Source: Cannabis sativa
Taxonomy: Eukaryota > Streptophyta > Magnoliopsida > Rosales > Cannabaceae
Reading direction: 5' to 3'
NCBI RefSeq assembly: GCF_029168945.1
Contig: NC_083604.1
Span: forward strand, 29,631,686-29,695,685
DNA: 64,000 bases
A program made the position numbers and the translations under genes. Below the pieces are notes generated by a model. It saw only the letters and a program-made list of their open reading frames with translations. It was not told the DNA's origin and did not search any database. Positions 22,749 to 36,083 of the stretch are shown in pieces (position 1 is the first letter of the stretch; the number at the start of each line of letters is the position of its first letter).

Positions 22749-25700
22749 ATTTCGTCCCCGAAATCTAACATGAACAACTCTAGATATTGAGCTCTCATGT
22801 CTGATTCTAGCTCTCACGTGGCTTCCTCCACCTTGTTGTTTCTTCAGAGTACCTTGACCAACGCTATGGTCTTATTCCGAAGGACTTTATCCTTTTTATC
22901 CAGGATCTGCACTGGCTATTCTTCATATGACATGTCTGGCTGCAGCTCACGACTCTCATAACTAAGTATATGAGTAGGATCTGAACCGTATTTTCTCAAC
23001 ATAGAGACATGGAATACGTTGTGAACTACCGAAAGAGCTAGAGGTACGCTAACCGGTATGCCACTTGGCTAACCTTCTCGAGAATCTCAAAAGGTCCTGT
23101 AAACCTAGGGCATAACTTGCCTCTTTTCCCGAAACGTTTGATCCCCTTCCTTGGAGACACCCATAAAAACACATGGTCCCCTACTCGGAACTCAACATCT
23201 TTGCATTGCGGATCTGAATAACTTTTCTGTGTACTCTGAGAGGTAAGCGTTCTAGCTTTAATTTTCTAAATTGCCTCATTGGTCCGCTGCACTGACTCTG
23301 GACCTAGGTATTTTCTCTCCCCAGTCTCATCCCAGTGGATGGGAGACCTACACTTCCTACCGTATAACAACTCATAGGGAGCCATCTCTATCGTACTTTG
23401 ATAACTGTTGTTGTATGAAAGTTCTATTAACGGTAGATATTTACTCCAAGAGCCTTCAAAATCCATAACACAGGCTCGTAACATGTCCTCCAATATCTAA
23501 ATCTTCCTTTCGGACTGTCCATCTCTATGAGGATGGAATGCTGTACTGAACTTTAGTTTTGTACCCATTGCTCGTTGTAAACTCTGCCAAAATTTAGAGG
23601 TGAACTTTGGATCTCTATCCGAAACTATAGACTTTGGTACCCTGTGAAGCCTTACTATCTCTTTAACATACAATTCTGCCAACTGGTCCACTGAGTAGGT
23701 TGTTCTAACAGGTAGAAAATGAGCAGACTTCGTGAATCGATCCACCATAACCCAGATGGAATCGAACAAACCTGTGGTTCTAGGTAACCCAACCACGAAG
23801 TCCATCGTGATATCCTCCCACTTCCATTGAGGTAGGGTTAAAGGCTGTAACAACCCTGCTGGTCTCTGATGTTCAGCCTTAATCTGCTGACAGGTTAGGC
23901 ATCTCGATACGAATTCTACCAAATTCTTCTTCATACTGCTCCACCAGAAGTAGGGTTTAAGATCCTGATACATCTTAGTGGTGCCGGGATGCAAGGAATA
24001 TGGGGTAGAATGTGCCTCTTCGAAGATTTCATTCCTGAGTTCCACACTATCCGGAACACCAACCCTAGCTTTATATAGTAGCATCCAGTTGTCTGACACT
24101 AAAAAATCCCTGGCTTGACCAGCTGAAACGTCTTCTCTGACCTTTACTAACTCTGGATCAGTCATCTGAGTGACTTTAATTTTTTCTAACAGATCAGATT
24201 GCAACGTCAAGTTGGGAAGCTTGCCTACCACAAACTCAATGCTAGATCTGACCATGTCCTCTGCTAACTGAGGTGAGATTTGAATCATGTTAGCTACCTG
24301 CCCGGGACCCTTCCTGCTCAGGGCATCGGCCACTACGTTGGCCTTCCCGGGGTGATAGAGAATCTCCCAATCATAATCCTTTACTAACTCTAACCAACGC
24401 CTCTGTCTCATATTCAAATCTTTCTGAGTAAAGAAATATTTGAGACTTTTGTGGTCGGTATAGATTTCACACTTTTCCCCATAAAGGTAATGCCGCCAGA
24501 TCTTCAACGCAAAAACTATCGCGACCAATTCTAAGTCATGAGTCGGGTATAGTTCTTCATAATCCTTTAACTGAGAGGAGGCATAAGCGATAACCCAATC
24601 GGCTTGCAGCAATACACACCCCATACCCTGTCTGGATGCATCGTAATAAACCACGAACTTCTCTTTGTCAGAAGGCAGAGCTAACACTGGAGCCGTAATA
24701 AATCTCTGTTTCAGCTCCTGAAAACTAGCTTCACATTTATCTGACCACACAAACTGCTGATTCTTCTTCGTAAGTTCGGTTAAGGGTGTTGAGATCTTAG
24801 AAAACCCTTCAACAAACTGACGATAATAACCGGCTAAACCCAAAAAGCTTCTAATTTCTGTCACTGTCTTTGGTCTTGGCCAATCCCTGACGTATTCTAT
24901 TTTCCCTGGATCCACCTTAATCATATCTTTGTTAACAATGTGCCCTAAGAAAGACACCTGAGATAGCCAAAATTCACATTTCTTGAATTTGGCGTAAAGC
25001 TTGTGTTCCCGAAGCCGTTGCAGAACCATCTGAAGATGTTACTCATGCTCCTCTTCTGATTGAGAGTACACAAGGATGTCGTCGATAAACACAATTACAT
25101 AGATATCGAGGAAATCCTTGAATACTCTATTCATCAAATCCATAAATGCTGCAAGAGCATTGGTTAGTCCAAACGACATAACCAACAATTCGTAATGTCC
25201 ATACCTAGTACGGAAATTTGTCTTCGGAATGTCCTCCTCTCGGATTTTCAACTGATGATAACCCGATCGGAGATCAATCTTGGAGAAGACTGTCTTTCCT
25301 TGAAGTTGATCGAAAAGATCATCGATCCTAGGTAGTGAATATTTATTCTTCACTGTTAGCTTGTTTAACTCTTGATAGTCGATGCACATTCTCATGGACC
25401 CATCCTTCTTCTTGACGAATAATACTGGAGCTCCCCAGGGTGACACACTAGGCAGAATAAACCCTATGTCGAGTAACCCTTGAAGCTGAATTTTGAACTC
25501 TTTTAAGCTCAGCTGGAGCCATTATATAAGGATCCTTAGAAACCGGTTCCACTCCGGGTGCTAAATCTATAATAAAATCAATCTTCGCTGAGGTGGTAAA
25601 CCCAGAAGTTCTTCGGGAAAAACATCTAGCCATTCCCGAACCACCTTGATGTCTTCTGGCCGAATCGTATCTGGCCGAGTGGTGTCCACCACCACGGCCA

Positions 25701-27417
25701 AAAACCCAAGACAACCACCACACAACAATTCCCTAGCTGACAGGGCCGACATCACCGGGATCCGAGATCCCAGAACCGAACCGACAAAAACAAATGGTTC
25801 TTCACTTTTCGATTGGAAGATTACCATCTTCCTCTTGCAGTCAATACTGGATGAGTACTTAGATAGGAAATCCATTCCTAGAATCATATCAAAATCTACT
25901 AAGCTCATTTCTATTAGGTCAGCACTTAACTCTCTACCGTCAATTCTGATCGGCACAGACCTAATCCACCTTTTGGAGATAACTAACTCTCTGCCAAGTA
26001 ATATGGTTCCAAACCCTGATTCATAACTATCATGCAGTCTATCCAATTTACTAAAGATTCTGGCTGCCACATAAGAATGTGCAGCCCCAGATTCAAACAA
26101 TACAGAGTAAAAAGAGTTATTAACTGAGAGCTGACCTGTCACCACTAAAGGGCTGGCTTCTGCATCAGCTTGCGTAATGGTGAACACCCTAGCTAAAGTG
26201 GGTCTCGTCGGAGCCTTTGGTGCTTCTTTTCTGAGTTGAGAGCAATCTCTCTTGTAGTGTCCAGGCATGCCGCACTGGAAGCACCCCTTCCCTCTACACT
26301 CACCCAGATGGTGCCTTTTACAACTGGGGCACTCTGGGTACCAAAAACGGTTCTCAGAACCACCATGACGACTGCCTCCGTTCTGGTTCCCACAGAACCT
26401 CTTATTCTGTCCCGAGCCACCGGTTGCAGTGGAAGCTTTCCTTTTCTGGTCCATGGCCTAACCACTACCTCCCCTACTAAAGCCTGATGCAGGAGGGGTA
26501 AGAGCCCCGCCACTTACTAGAGTCCTAGTTGACTCAGTCCTACACCCAACTGCGCCCTCAGCTCGCAGTGCTTTCTCCACCATCTCAGCATAGGTGGTCT
26601 TGTCATCTGTAGTAATCATCAAGTCATGCTTGATCTTCACATTCAGTCCATCAAGGTATTTTTCCTTCTTACTGAAATTGGTTGGCATAATTCCCGAGGC
26701 CAACCTCACCAACTGATCAAACTACGTCATATACTCTGTCAATCTCATATTTTCTTTCTGGGTCAGGTGAGTGAACTCTTTCCTCTTGGCACTTCTAACG
26801 GCCTCATTGTAATACTTCGCGTTGAAATGTTGCGGGAACTTTTCCCAGGTCATCGTGGTGACATCATGTATCATGGACACCATGTCCCACCATACCAACA
26901 CATCCTCTTGAAATTGAAATGTGGCAAACACCACTCTGTCATTCCCGGTGACGCCCATGAAGTTCAATATCTTCGTAATCACTGTTAGCCACTGCTCGGC
27001 TTTCATGACGTCCGGGCCTCCCAGAAAAACTGGAGGTGCCTGCTTGCGGAACTTTTCATACAGTGGTTCCATTCTATTCACCGCTACTACTGGTTCGGCC
27101 TGGACAACAGGAGCAGGAGCCACTGGAACTTCAGGAACAGGCACTACAGGAGCACCCTGTTGTCTTAACCGCTGCATCTCGTTATCTTGTTCCTCAATTC
27201 TGGCTTGCATTTCTGCAAACCTATTTTCCCAGTTCTGGGCTTCCTGAGTGGCTTGGGCAGCCTGGGCACCCTGTGGCGGGTTAGCATCACCCCGACCACG
27301 AGCCCTGCCCCTGGGACCTCTACCTCGGCCCCGAGCATTTGGGGGAAACTGAGCTCCCTGACCTTGATTCGACCCGACCGAGTTGCCCTAACTCCTGGTA
27401 TTTAGTTTGGCGTCCAT
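22730..27417 (-). pseudogene. Element C gag-pol (Tekay-like chromovirus), broken
   Basis: A complete but dead Ty3/gypsy polyprotein. In order from the ATG at 27417: Gag (26722-27210 and 26458-26712), CCHC knuckle CFQCGMPGHYKRDC (in 25567-26454), a protease site altered from DSG to ESG (LFESGAAHSY), RT (25039-25446, FIDDIL present), RNase H and integrase (23497-25029 and 23266-23493) and chromodomain (about 22760-22900). Breaks include a stop at codon 10, Q to TAG near 26715, S to TAG near 26456, a pair of frame changes around 25450-25600, L to TAA near 25033 and Q to TAG near 23495. The frame is otherwise kept, so decay is moderate. The chromodomain and the DKVLRNKTIALVKVLW-type C-terminus of the close relative A place it with Tekay/Del chromoviruses. 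Confidence 0.88.
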
Positions 27418-27656
27418 CTATTCTGAACAGCCTGCGAAACCAAGAGTTCGCATATCAGGTCATGATCAACGAGAGCTTACTAATGCCGCCTAATTTGAAA
27501 ATTAAAAACATGCGCCTATTCTACTATCAGGCTTTTCTTAATTCATAATAATTAAAATAAGCTACTAAAGCAATAAAATCTTACTGAACCGTAGAACGAG
27601 CTAACTGCTGATGATGATTGTACATGTCGCGACGATCTTAGGAAGACAACCTAGAG

Positions 27657-27668
27657 GGTCTAATACCA
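27657..27668 (-). promoter_or_regulatory. Element C primer-binding site (mutated)
   Basis: The minus strand reads TGGTATTAGACC after the LTR end, the iMet site TGGTATCAGAGCC with changes at C to T and at G. Confidence 0.75.
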
Positions 27669-28164
27669 AATTGTAACACCCTAACTAGCCTAGGCGTGTT
27701 ACGTGATTGTGCAGCTCGTTGCTAATCAACGAGGTTTACGGAAATCGTGATTACTTAAAATTTTGCTTTTTAATTAAAACTTATAATATTTCATACAAAA
27801 TATTGGGGATCCCGATTACAAAATACTTTACAAAAGTTAATTAATTCTTTACAAAATATTTGTCGCCCAGCGACTAACTACAAAAGCGCTACTGTCCCGA
27901 GGATCGTACGCTCCAGGCCTAACTGCCCCGACATGTACAATCTTCATCGACTCGTCCTCACGGTTCCTCAGCTTTGGCCTTGCCCTTACCTACACATAAA
28001 CATAGCACTGTGAGTCGACAAACTCAGTAAGAAAAGAATAAATCTTAAATATACATAAATTCCGAGTTATGATCAGACGCCCATACCCCTGACCACAACC
28101 CTAATCCTCGTGTCCCACACGGTACTGAGTCTCAAACGTTCGTACGACAGTACTTTTGACAGAG

Positions 28165-28410
28165 TAACAACCTATACTCGGTACACTAGTCATACTCCAG
28201 CTTCTAGTCATACTCTAGCCTTACCGATGTGCCACAGTATCAGCCTATACTCGGTACACTAGTCATACTCTAGCTGCTAGTCATGCTCTAGCTTTACCGA
28301 TGTGATACAGTCAAACAATACAGTACCATCGACCGTAATATTAGCCTATACTCGGTATGTTGGTCTTACTCCAGCCGCTAGTCATACTCTAGCCTTATCG
28401 ATGTGAGACT
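28165..28410. repeat. LTR tandem repeat block (element C)
   Basis: Three imperfect units, each CCTATACTCGGTAC...GTCATACTC(C/T)AGC...TAGCC/TTTACCGATGTG. The same block occurs in the other LTR of C (10936-11180) and, in reverse with altered spacing, in the LTRs of A (52255-52481 and 59545-59770). Confidence 0.8.
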
Positions 28411-29150
28411 GTCGAATGGTCTAAAGCCAACATACATATCTAATGTAATCTAACAGGCTTCCTAACATGCATGCTAAACATGTAAATACATATGCATACT
28501 GTTATACTAATCTTACCTCAATTCTGAATTCAGGTGTGTCGGTCAACCTGAGTGGAACGAACTGCACGAAGATTTACAGGCTCCTAAACCATAACAATCA
28601 CAACACTTGATAAGTGACACGCTAAATCACTTCCCGAGGACTTAAATTAAAAAGCATAGAAATACCCTAAACAACACAATAATGGGAAGAACTAGGGTTC
28701 CCAAAAATGTCCAAACCTGTAGACCAGTTCTACAACCGGAATTTCGGTTCTGGAAAATTCCTGGAAGCCCCAACCGGTCGACCGGTTGCTGATGGCTTCC
28801 CTGAACCAGAATTCTGGTTCAGTGCAGGAATTTTTCAAAAATTCACTACTCATTCAATTTAAACCCAAACCCTACCAAACCTTCTTGACCTGTTCTAAAT
28901 ACCCCAAAGAATAATCCCAAAGCATCAAAACAACCCTGAATGCACAGAATCAAAAATCACCATGTGAGCTCCAAGCTTTGAGTTCAAAACTCAAGCTTGA
29001 CTAAAACTCACTAACATGCATCACAACCTTTTTAAATCTACTCAAATATGCATATCTAAACTTCTTCAAACAACTGAAATCAACCGCAACAAGCACGCAA
29101 CAAAACTCATCAACTTTCCATAGAAATCATAGTTTTGAGTTAAAAAGATC

Positions 29151-29155
29151 CAAAC
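29151..29155. repeat. Target-site duplication of solo LTR, left
   Basis: CAAAC, identical to 31037-31041 on the other side of the solo LTR. Confidence 0.92.
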
Positions 29156-31036
29156 TGTTGGATATTATTTTACCATGATCTTAGATCTACTCACAAGTAT
29201 GTTGTTTAACACCCTAAATATGAACTTTCTAAAACGATAAAATAAACACATATAAAGTTAAGAAAACCTTACATTGATGCAGCAGAATTAATGTCTCCTT
29301 CCACTCAGATCTCTAACCCTTGTATCCTTTCTGTCGCATAGTATAATCAAGATCTGAGCCCGAATGTCCTTCTCTTTGAGTTTGATCCTTCACAGTCTTC
29401 CAATCTATGATTGAGTTACCACTTGCTGTGTGTGGGCACTTACTCTATCACTAGGTTCGAAATTTAGAAGAGGAAAAGAGAGAGAGAGGTTTCGGCCAAG
29501 GTATAGAATAGGGAAGGCTCAGTTTTTCTGAAGAGAAAATTTTCTAACAGAAAACTAATGAAAGTGTAATTTTGACTGAGCCATCACTTTCTATTTATAG
29601 GCAACTACTAGGTTTAGGTTAGGAATTATTTGGCATTAAAATAATGAAAATATCAATTTGAAATTCCACATAAAGTGGCCGGCCAAGGTGTAGATAATGG
29701 GCCCCACTTGATTTTGCAGTTTTTACAAATTTTATTTCTATTTTCTCAAAAACGCCAATTTTGTAATTCTAACCATTTAAATGCCAAAACTAATTATTTA
29801 ATAAATAAAATAGATTATTAAATAATATTGTCATTTAATTTAATTATTAACTAGACATATAAAGTCCATTAATAAATAAATAAACCTAGAATCTCTTTTC
29901 TTTACAATTTCGCCCCTGCTTAGTGAAAATTCACAAATTAGACATAGTCTAACTTTAGAATTATAATTGACTAATCACGAATCAATTATTGAGTCTTACA
30001 AGAAGTATGTTCTCAACTAGAATGGGGACCATGGATCTATATGCTGAGCTTCCAATAAGTGAACCGAATTTACCAAGTAAATTCCTACTTATTAATTCTA
30101 TGTTGAATCAACTCTTAGAACTTAGAATTGCACTCTCAGACTTATATAGAGCATATTATATGTTCCACGATATAGATATGCTATCTCATTTCACCATTGT
30201 TATAATCTTATTATGATCAAAGATCCGCTATATAGATGATTTACATCGAGATGGGAAAATTTTACCATTCTCACCCCTCAATGTATTTTGCCCCTTAAAA
30301 CACTTAGCTACCTGTAAATGGTATTTAGTGATCTAATAATAAGTCAGTTAAACAAGAGCTCATCCATTTACTTCTATTTGCTAAGCTCGAAGGGAATCAT
30401 CACTTGACTTCTATACACCAGTAGAAGCTATAGATTCCATATTTATGTTCAGCACTCAAACTCAATCATACTATCATGTTCCCAAAATATACGTATCACC
30501 CTGACCCAAAAGTAGGCTTAACTAATTAATCAAAGAACATGAATAGTACTCCTGAGTTGAGCCTAAGCATATCAGGATCTCGATTCTTTTAATCTTAAGA
30601 TCAACTGATATTGACTTGGAAAGATATAACGGTAAGTTTGTAATATCTTAACTAAGTTGCAATATCGGTCCAGTCCAATGTATATATACATTCGAAACTA
30701 GTATACTTTACTAATGTCTTGGAAAGAACATAACACTTACTCCAAGTGTAAGTACACATCATCGCTGATTATCACATTAGTGTAAATCCAAAACACTGAT
30801 GAAACAGGGACTTAGTCTTTTGATTCATATGATCACAATCACATTCCAGTGTGTTGACGATACTGTAATTGTGAATAAACATATGATCTTGATTTAACTG
30901 ATTTTGTGTGTAAATGTAATAAACATATTAAACCATTAGCATGTAAAATTCATGCAAACATAAATCACTTCAAAATTTCTTATATTGATAACTAATCAGA
31001 TTGTAAAGAGTTTTATTTAGGACATAAAACCCAACA
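29156..31036 (-). mobile_element. Family-K solo LTR inside element C LTR
   Basis: A single 1881-bp family-K LTR (plus-strand ends TGTTGGATATT and AAACCCAACA) with no interior sequence, bounded by CAAAC at 29151-29155 and 31037-31041. The uninterrupted target is seen in the other LTR of C near 11850 (GATCCAAACATGGTC). It formed by insertion of a full element followed by recombination between its LTRs. Confidence 0.93.
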
Positions 31037-31839
31037 CAAACTTGGTCAAAAGTAACAAGTATGCATCAAAACCTATCCTATTTCACTTAGTTAACCATTT
31101 TAAATCTTAGGAAAACAATAATAAACAATAACAACAGCCACAGCCACAATTCAACAAGCATCCATTAACTCATTTTTTTTTCATGAACTTCAAGAAAACA
31201 AGGAAAAACTTTGAACAAAGATTACCTCCACTAGAATCACTCTAAGCTTGATGGAAATCACTTGAATTAGCAAGGAAAATCACAGCCGTAGCAGCTCCCA
31301 AGCAAGGCCGAAAGAGAGAGAGAGGGAGAGAGAGAGAGAGAGAGTTCTTGAGAGAAAAATGAAAAAATTGCTTTCTTTTTTCCAATTTTGAATAAAAAGA
31401 GTTGTAACATTCATTTTTCTTTATTTGATTCAGCCAATGCAACATAAAAATCAGATTACTTAACATATTATATCCATAAAAGACAACTCTCATAAAGGCA
31501 AATGACAATTTTGCCCTTCCAACACTGAAAGGTTTAAAAGAGGACTTAAGGGTATTTTGGGAAAACTCTAAATTCCCAACTAATCCTGACATTCGCAATG
31601 TCTAAATAAACTGCCCCAACATACCAATATACTAAATTTTGATTCTACTGAGCCATACACCGCGTTCCATGTTGCCGGGCACTGAAAATGCAAAATTATG
31701 AAATTTCACTATATGACATAAAAATGCATTCAGAATTCAGATATAATAATATAAATAATTATTTAAATATCCATAAATCATTTCATAATTAAATCTTAAT
31801 TAATTGCTAATTTCTAAATTAACCTAAGCGGTCTTTACA

Positions 31840-32070
31840 TATTCGGTTGTGTCAAGACAATAGAGGCAGTGGGATCATCATATGTCAAATAAGATGATAG
31901 AACACTTTTGGAATCAAGAAAAAAAAATATCTCCTTCATTTGCTACTTTATTTTCAGACTTAGTCATTTTCTTAGAAAAGTAGTAATTGTTTAAACAAAC
32001 ACTTTCTTATATATTGACTATGGGATGTTCCACCCTAATCACTTAGAATAGCTAACAAACATGCAAACCA
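31840..32070 (-). pseudogene. Family-K copia pol fragment
   Basis: Colinear in reverse with element B near 18780-18995 (for example GGGATCATCATATGTC, and ACTTAGAATAGCTAAC versus B at about 18775). It is non-coding as it stands. It is the DNA into which element C inserted. At about 32070 it joins LTR sequence directly, so a deletion removed the intervening gag, leader and part of the LTR. Confidence 0.75.
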
Positions 32071-32590
32071 TAACAAATTAAAGAACATGTATAATACTCT
32101 TGAGATCGAACCTAACCATATCAGGATTAAGATCATTTGATCTAGGATCAACATGTGATATTAAATTGAATAGATATTACGGTAAATTTTAATATATCTA
32201 ATCAAAGTTCAATATCGGTCCCTTCCGATGCATACTCCATACATCCTATATTGGTAAACTTTGCCAATGCCCTGGAAAGGACAAAACACTTATCCAAGGT
32301 GTAAGAATACCTATCGCTGATTATATCATGCCAGTCTAAATCCAGTGAACTGGCAAATCAGGGAATAAACTTTCAACATATAATTAAGATTATATTCCAC
32401 TGTGCTGACAACACTATAATCATTAACAAATTCATATGTTCTGGACTTAAATAGAATTTATACAATATATATATATAATCATGAAATAAATCATGTGAAC
32501 CATGCAACATAAAATGTTATTTCTAATCTTTATTAATAAGTAAATCTGATTATATTGAAATGAGTTTTATTTAGGGCACAAAAACCAACA
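32071..32590 (-). mobile_element. Family-K LTR fragment (U3 side)
   Basis: The first 520 bp of a family-K LTR in minus orientation, ending on the plus strand at ...TTTAGGGCACAAAAACCAACA. It was the outer end of an element inserted into the leader at 32591. Confidence 0.8.
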
Positions 32591-34205
32591 AAAAATTATT
32601 TATAGGATCTATTGACAATTGGACTATGATTAAAATCAGATCATTTGATCTGTCAACAAGTTAATCATAGCAATTTAAATCAAATAAATAATAGGTTTGT
32701 TAAAAAAAATTTGAATAAACAATATAAATAAACAAACAATGTCCATGTAATAGATTGTGAAATAAAATATTAATATAATTAAATTATTATTTTAAACTAA
32801 CCAATCAAATTTTGAAAATTTAGGGTTGTTAAAACCAACCTTAAAAATCTCATCAAAATTTAAAATTCAAAATTGAAAACTAATTTAATATATCTAGGTG
32901 TATTTGAATTATTTTATCAAATTAAATTAGATGTCAAATAAGATAATTGATTTGAAAAAAAATAATATTTTTAATATCATTTTGTAATCTTATAATTTTA
33001 TAAAATTAAAATAATAAAATAAACTACTTTAAAATAGACGTGGTTAAATAATTGTTATTTTAAGAAAATAATAAATAAATAATAATTTTCCTAATTATAT
33101 GTCAAAATATCTTAAATTAAGCATTATTCAAATTTCTACAAAAATATCTAAGTTATTTAAATATTTAAAATATAATTTATAAATTTCTAATAAGTAAAAT
33201 GATATAAAATAATAAAATATTATTTTTCAAACTTATAATTTATAAACAATTAAATATTTAACAAAATAACAAATTTTTGAATTTGAGAATATTTTGGTTA
33301 GAATATCTATAAAAATATCTAGGTTAATTTCAAATTTATTAATTATTTAATTTATTATATAAGATAATTTTAATATAATATTTCAAATAAAAAAGATAAA
33401 GTTATCTTTTAATTTAAAATATTTTAAATAACAAAATATCTGATCTTATAATTAAATAATATATAAATATTAAGGAAATTAACAAATTTTAAATTTGACA
33501 ATAATTTAAAAAATATAATAATCAATTTAAATTTAAACCTCTAAATATCAAAATTAATAATAATCTATTTAAAAATAAATATTACTAATTTTAAAAAATT
33601 ATATTTAAGTTTAAATATATTAAAAATAATATTTTATTTTAATTTTAGGGTTTGAAAGTTGCAAAAATCTGAAATTGGGAAAAAAATCCCATGAAATTCG
33701 GGTTTTTAGGGCTGTTGGCAGCAAGGCTGCACGTGCAGCCTAAAACAGGCTGCATTTGGCCAGACGCGCACGCACGAAGGAAGGGCAGCCAAGGAATCTT
33801 GGCGTCTGTAGAGTGTTGGTCAGGCGGGTGCAGCCAGGCGTGACACGCTCGTGTCTGAGCGAGGGGCTCGCCGAGGAATTTAAACACAACCCTGTCTGAA
33901 TACGCTTGCGGATGGGTGTTGTCCGAAGCCTCTGGTGCTTGCGTGCACCAAGCTTCGACACCCATGGACACTCAAATTTTATCGAAATTGGGTTCTGTAA
34001 AAAAAAAATTGCTTAAGTTTTCATAAGGAATCCAAATAAAATGTTTTCAAAAACAAAATAAAATTATTTTCATGGAATTTTTTTTAAATCACATAACATC
34101 ATCAAGTAACACATAAACCAACATGAACACATCCAAATCAACACAAATCATCGTTTTAATTCATATTTCATGAAAGTAAATCATTCCCATGGCTCTGAGG
34201 CTAGT
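32591..34205 (-). mobile_element. Family-K leader with GC-rich cassette
   Basis: Leader of the minus-strand element whose 5' LTR is 34206-36083. The stretch around 32600-32690 matches 5195-5290, and 34022-34205 matches 9165-9353. AT-rich throughout except for a sharply bounded GC-rich block at about 33715-33965, which is unlike the GC-rich block at the same place in the leader at 4135-6416. The primer-binding region just before 34206 reads GGCTCTGAGGCTA on the plus strand. Confidence 0.8.
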
Positions 34206-36083
34206 TGTTGGAAATATTTTACCAAGATCTAGATTTACTCACAAGTATGTTTCCTTAACATCCAAATATGAATTTCTAAAACAATAAATTAAACACATAT
34301 AAAGTTTAAGAAACCTTACATTGGCTGCAGCAGAATATAAGGACTCATTCTGTTCAGATTTCTAGCCCTTGATTCCTTTCTGTAGCCGAGCATTATCAAG
34401 ATCTGAACCTGGATCTCTTTCTCTCCTTCTTGAGCCCAATTCTCCTTCTTGTTGATTGGATTCTTCACAGTCTTACACACTATGATTGAGATACCACTTG
34501 ATGCGTGTGGGCACTCACTCTATCACTCAAGACATGAAAATTTGAAGAAGAAAAGAGAAGGTATAGGTTCGACTATATGTAGGAGGCTCAATTTTCTGAA
34601 GACAAGAAATTTCATCAATCTTTAAGTGTGAGCCATCACTATCCATTTATAAGTAACCACCTAGGTTTAGGTTAGATTTATTTGGCATTAAAATAATGAA
34701 AAAATTCAATGGTAAAACCTACACTAAGTGTCCGGCCATGGGTATTGGATTGGGCCCCACTTTGCAATTTTGCCATTTTGTCATTTTTCCATCTCATTTT
34801 CTCAAAAACACCAATTTTCCAATTTAACCACTTAAATGCCAAGTTCAATTATTTAATAACTAAATATTAATTATTTAATAATATTTTCATTTAATATATT
34901 TATTAATTAGACTAATCAAAGTCTCTTAATTAACAAAGAAAACCTAGAATCTCTTTTCTTCACAATTTTGCTCTTGCTTAGTGAAAATTCATAAACTAGA
35001 CATAGTCTAATTTTAGAATTATAATTGATTAATTAAAATCAATTATCTGAGTCTTACAAGCAATATGGTCTCAACTAGTATGGGGACCATGGGCCTATAT
35101 AACTGAGCCTCCAATAAGCACATTTAAAATTTACCAAGTAAATCCACTAGCTTATTAATTCTTCATTACATCCACTCATGGAGCTTGGAATTGCACTCTC
35201 AGTCATATAGAACGCTCTATATGTTCCACGATATAGATACGCTATTAATTATCCATTGTTATAATACCAATATCAATGATCCTCTATAGATGATCTACGT
35301 TGCATAGGGATAACATTACCGTTACACCCTTTCAATGTATTTTATCCGTAAAACACTTGGCCACCTATAAATGATATTATAGTGAACTAATATAGTCACT
35401 AAAATGAGCGCTCTATCATTTCTCTCTATTTGGCAAGCTCAAAGGAAATCATCCTTTCACTTCTAAATACCTATAGAAGCTATAGATTCCATATCTATGA
35501 TTAGCGCTCCCACTCAATTGCACTACCATGTTTCCAAAATGTACGTATCACTCTGACCAAAAAGTAGACTTAACTAACAAATCAAAGAACATGTATAATA
35601 CTCTTGAGATCGAACCTAACCATGTCAGGATTAAGTTCATTTGATCTAGGATCAACAGGTGATATTGAATTGAGTAGATATTACGGTAAATTTATATCTA
35701 ATCAAAGTTCAATAACGGTTCCTTGCAATGTGTACTCCATACATCCGATACTGGTAAACTTTGCCAATGCCTTGGAAAAGACAAAACACTTATCCAAGGT
35801 GTAAGCATACCTATCGCTGATTATCATGCCAGTCTAAATCTAGTGAACTGACAAAATAGGGAATTAAACTTTTGAACATATAATCATGATTATATTCCAC
35901 TATGCTGACAACACTATAATCTTGAACAAATACATATGTTCTGGACCTAATAGAACTTATACATTAAACAATCATGAAATAAATCATGTGAACCATGGAA
36001 CATAAAATCTTATTTCTGATCTTTATTAATTAGTAAATCTGATTAAATTGAAATGAGTTTTATTTAGGGCACAAAACCCAACA
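34206..36083 (-). mobile_element. Family-K copia 5' LTR, minus strand
   Basis: A full-length 1878-bp LTR. The leader lies on its low side, so it is the 5' LTR of a minus-strand element whose pol and 3' LTR are gone. It abuts another family-K LTR fragment at 36084, so it inserted into that older LTR. Confidence 0.88.

Larger units (their letters stand above)
27672..31839 (-). mobile_element. Element C 5' LTR, with nested solo LTR
   Basis: Ends on the minus strand are TGTAAAGACCGC (31839 side) and GGGTGTTACA (27672 side). Subtracting the nested solo LTR and its duplication leaves about 2.28 kb, close to the 2.33-kb LTRs of element A, to which it is clearly related (AACCGGAATTCCGGTT palindromes, CGGTAC/GGAGTATGAC repeats, TCAGGTTGACC segment). 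The right flank (31840 onward) is copia pol sequence, so C inserted into an older family-K element. Confidence 0.88.

Noticed and set aside
29989..30216. 75-codon frame repeated at 61237-61464
   Set aside because: Both copies lie at the same place in family-K LTRs; the frame is carried by LTR similarity and has no coding features.
33645..33971. 108-codon frame in the GC-rich part of a family-K leader
   Set aside because: GC-rich DNA has few stops; the frame is not shared by other leaders and no domain was recognised. Kept only as part of the variable-cassette finding.
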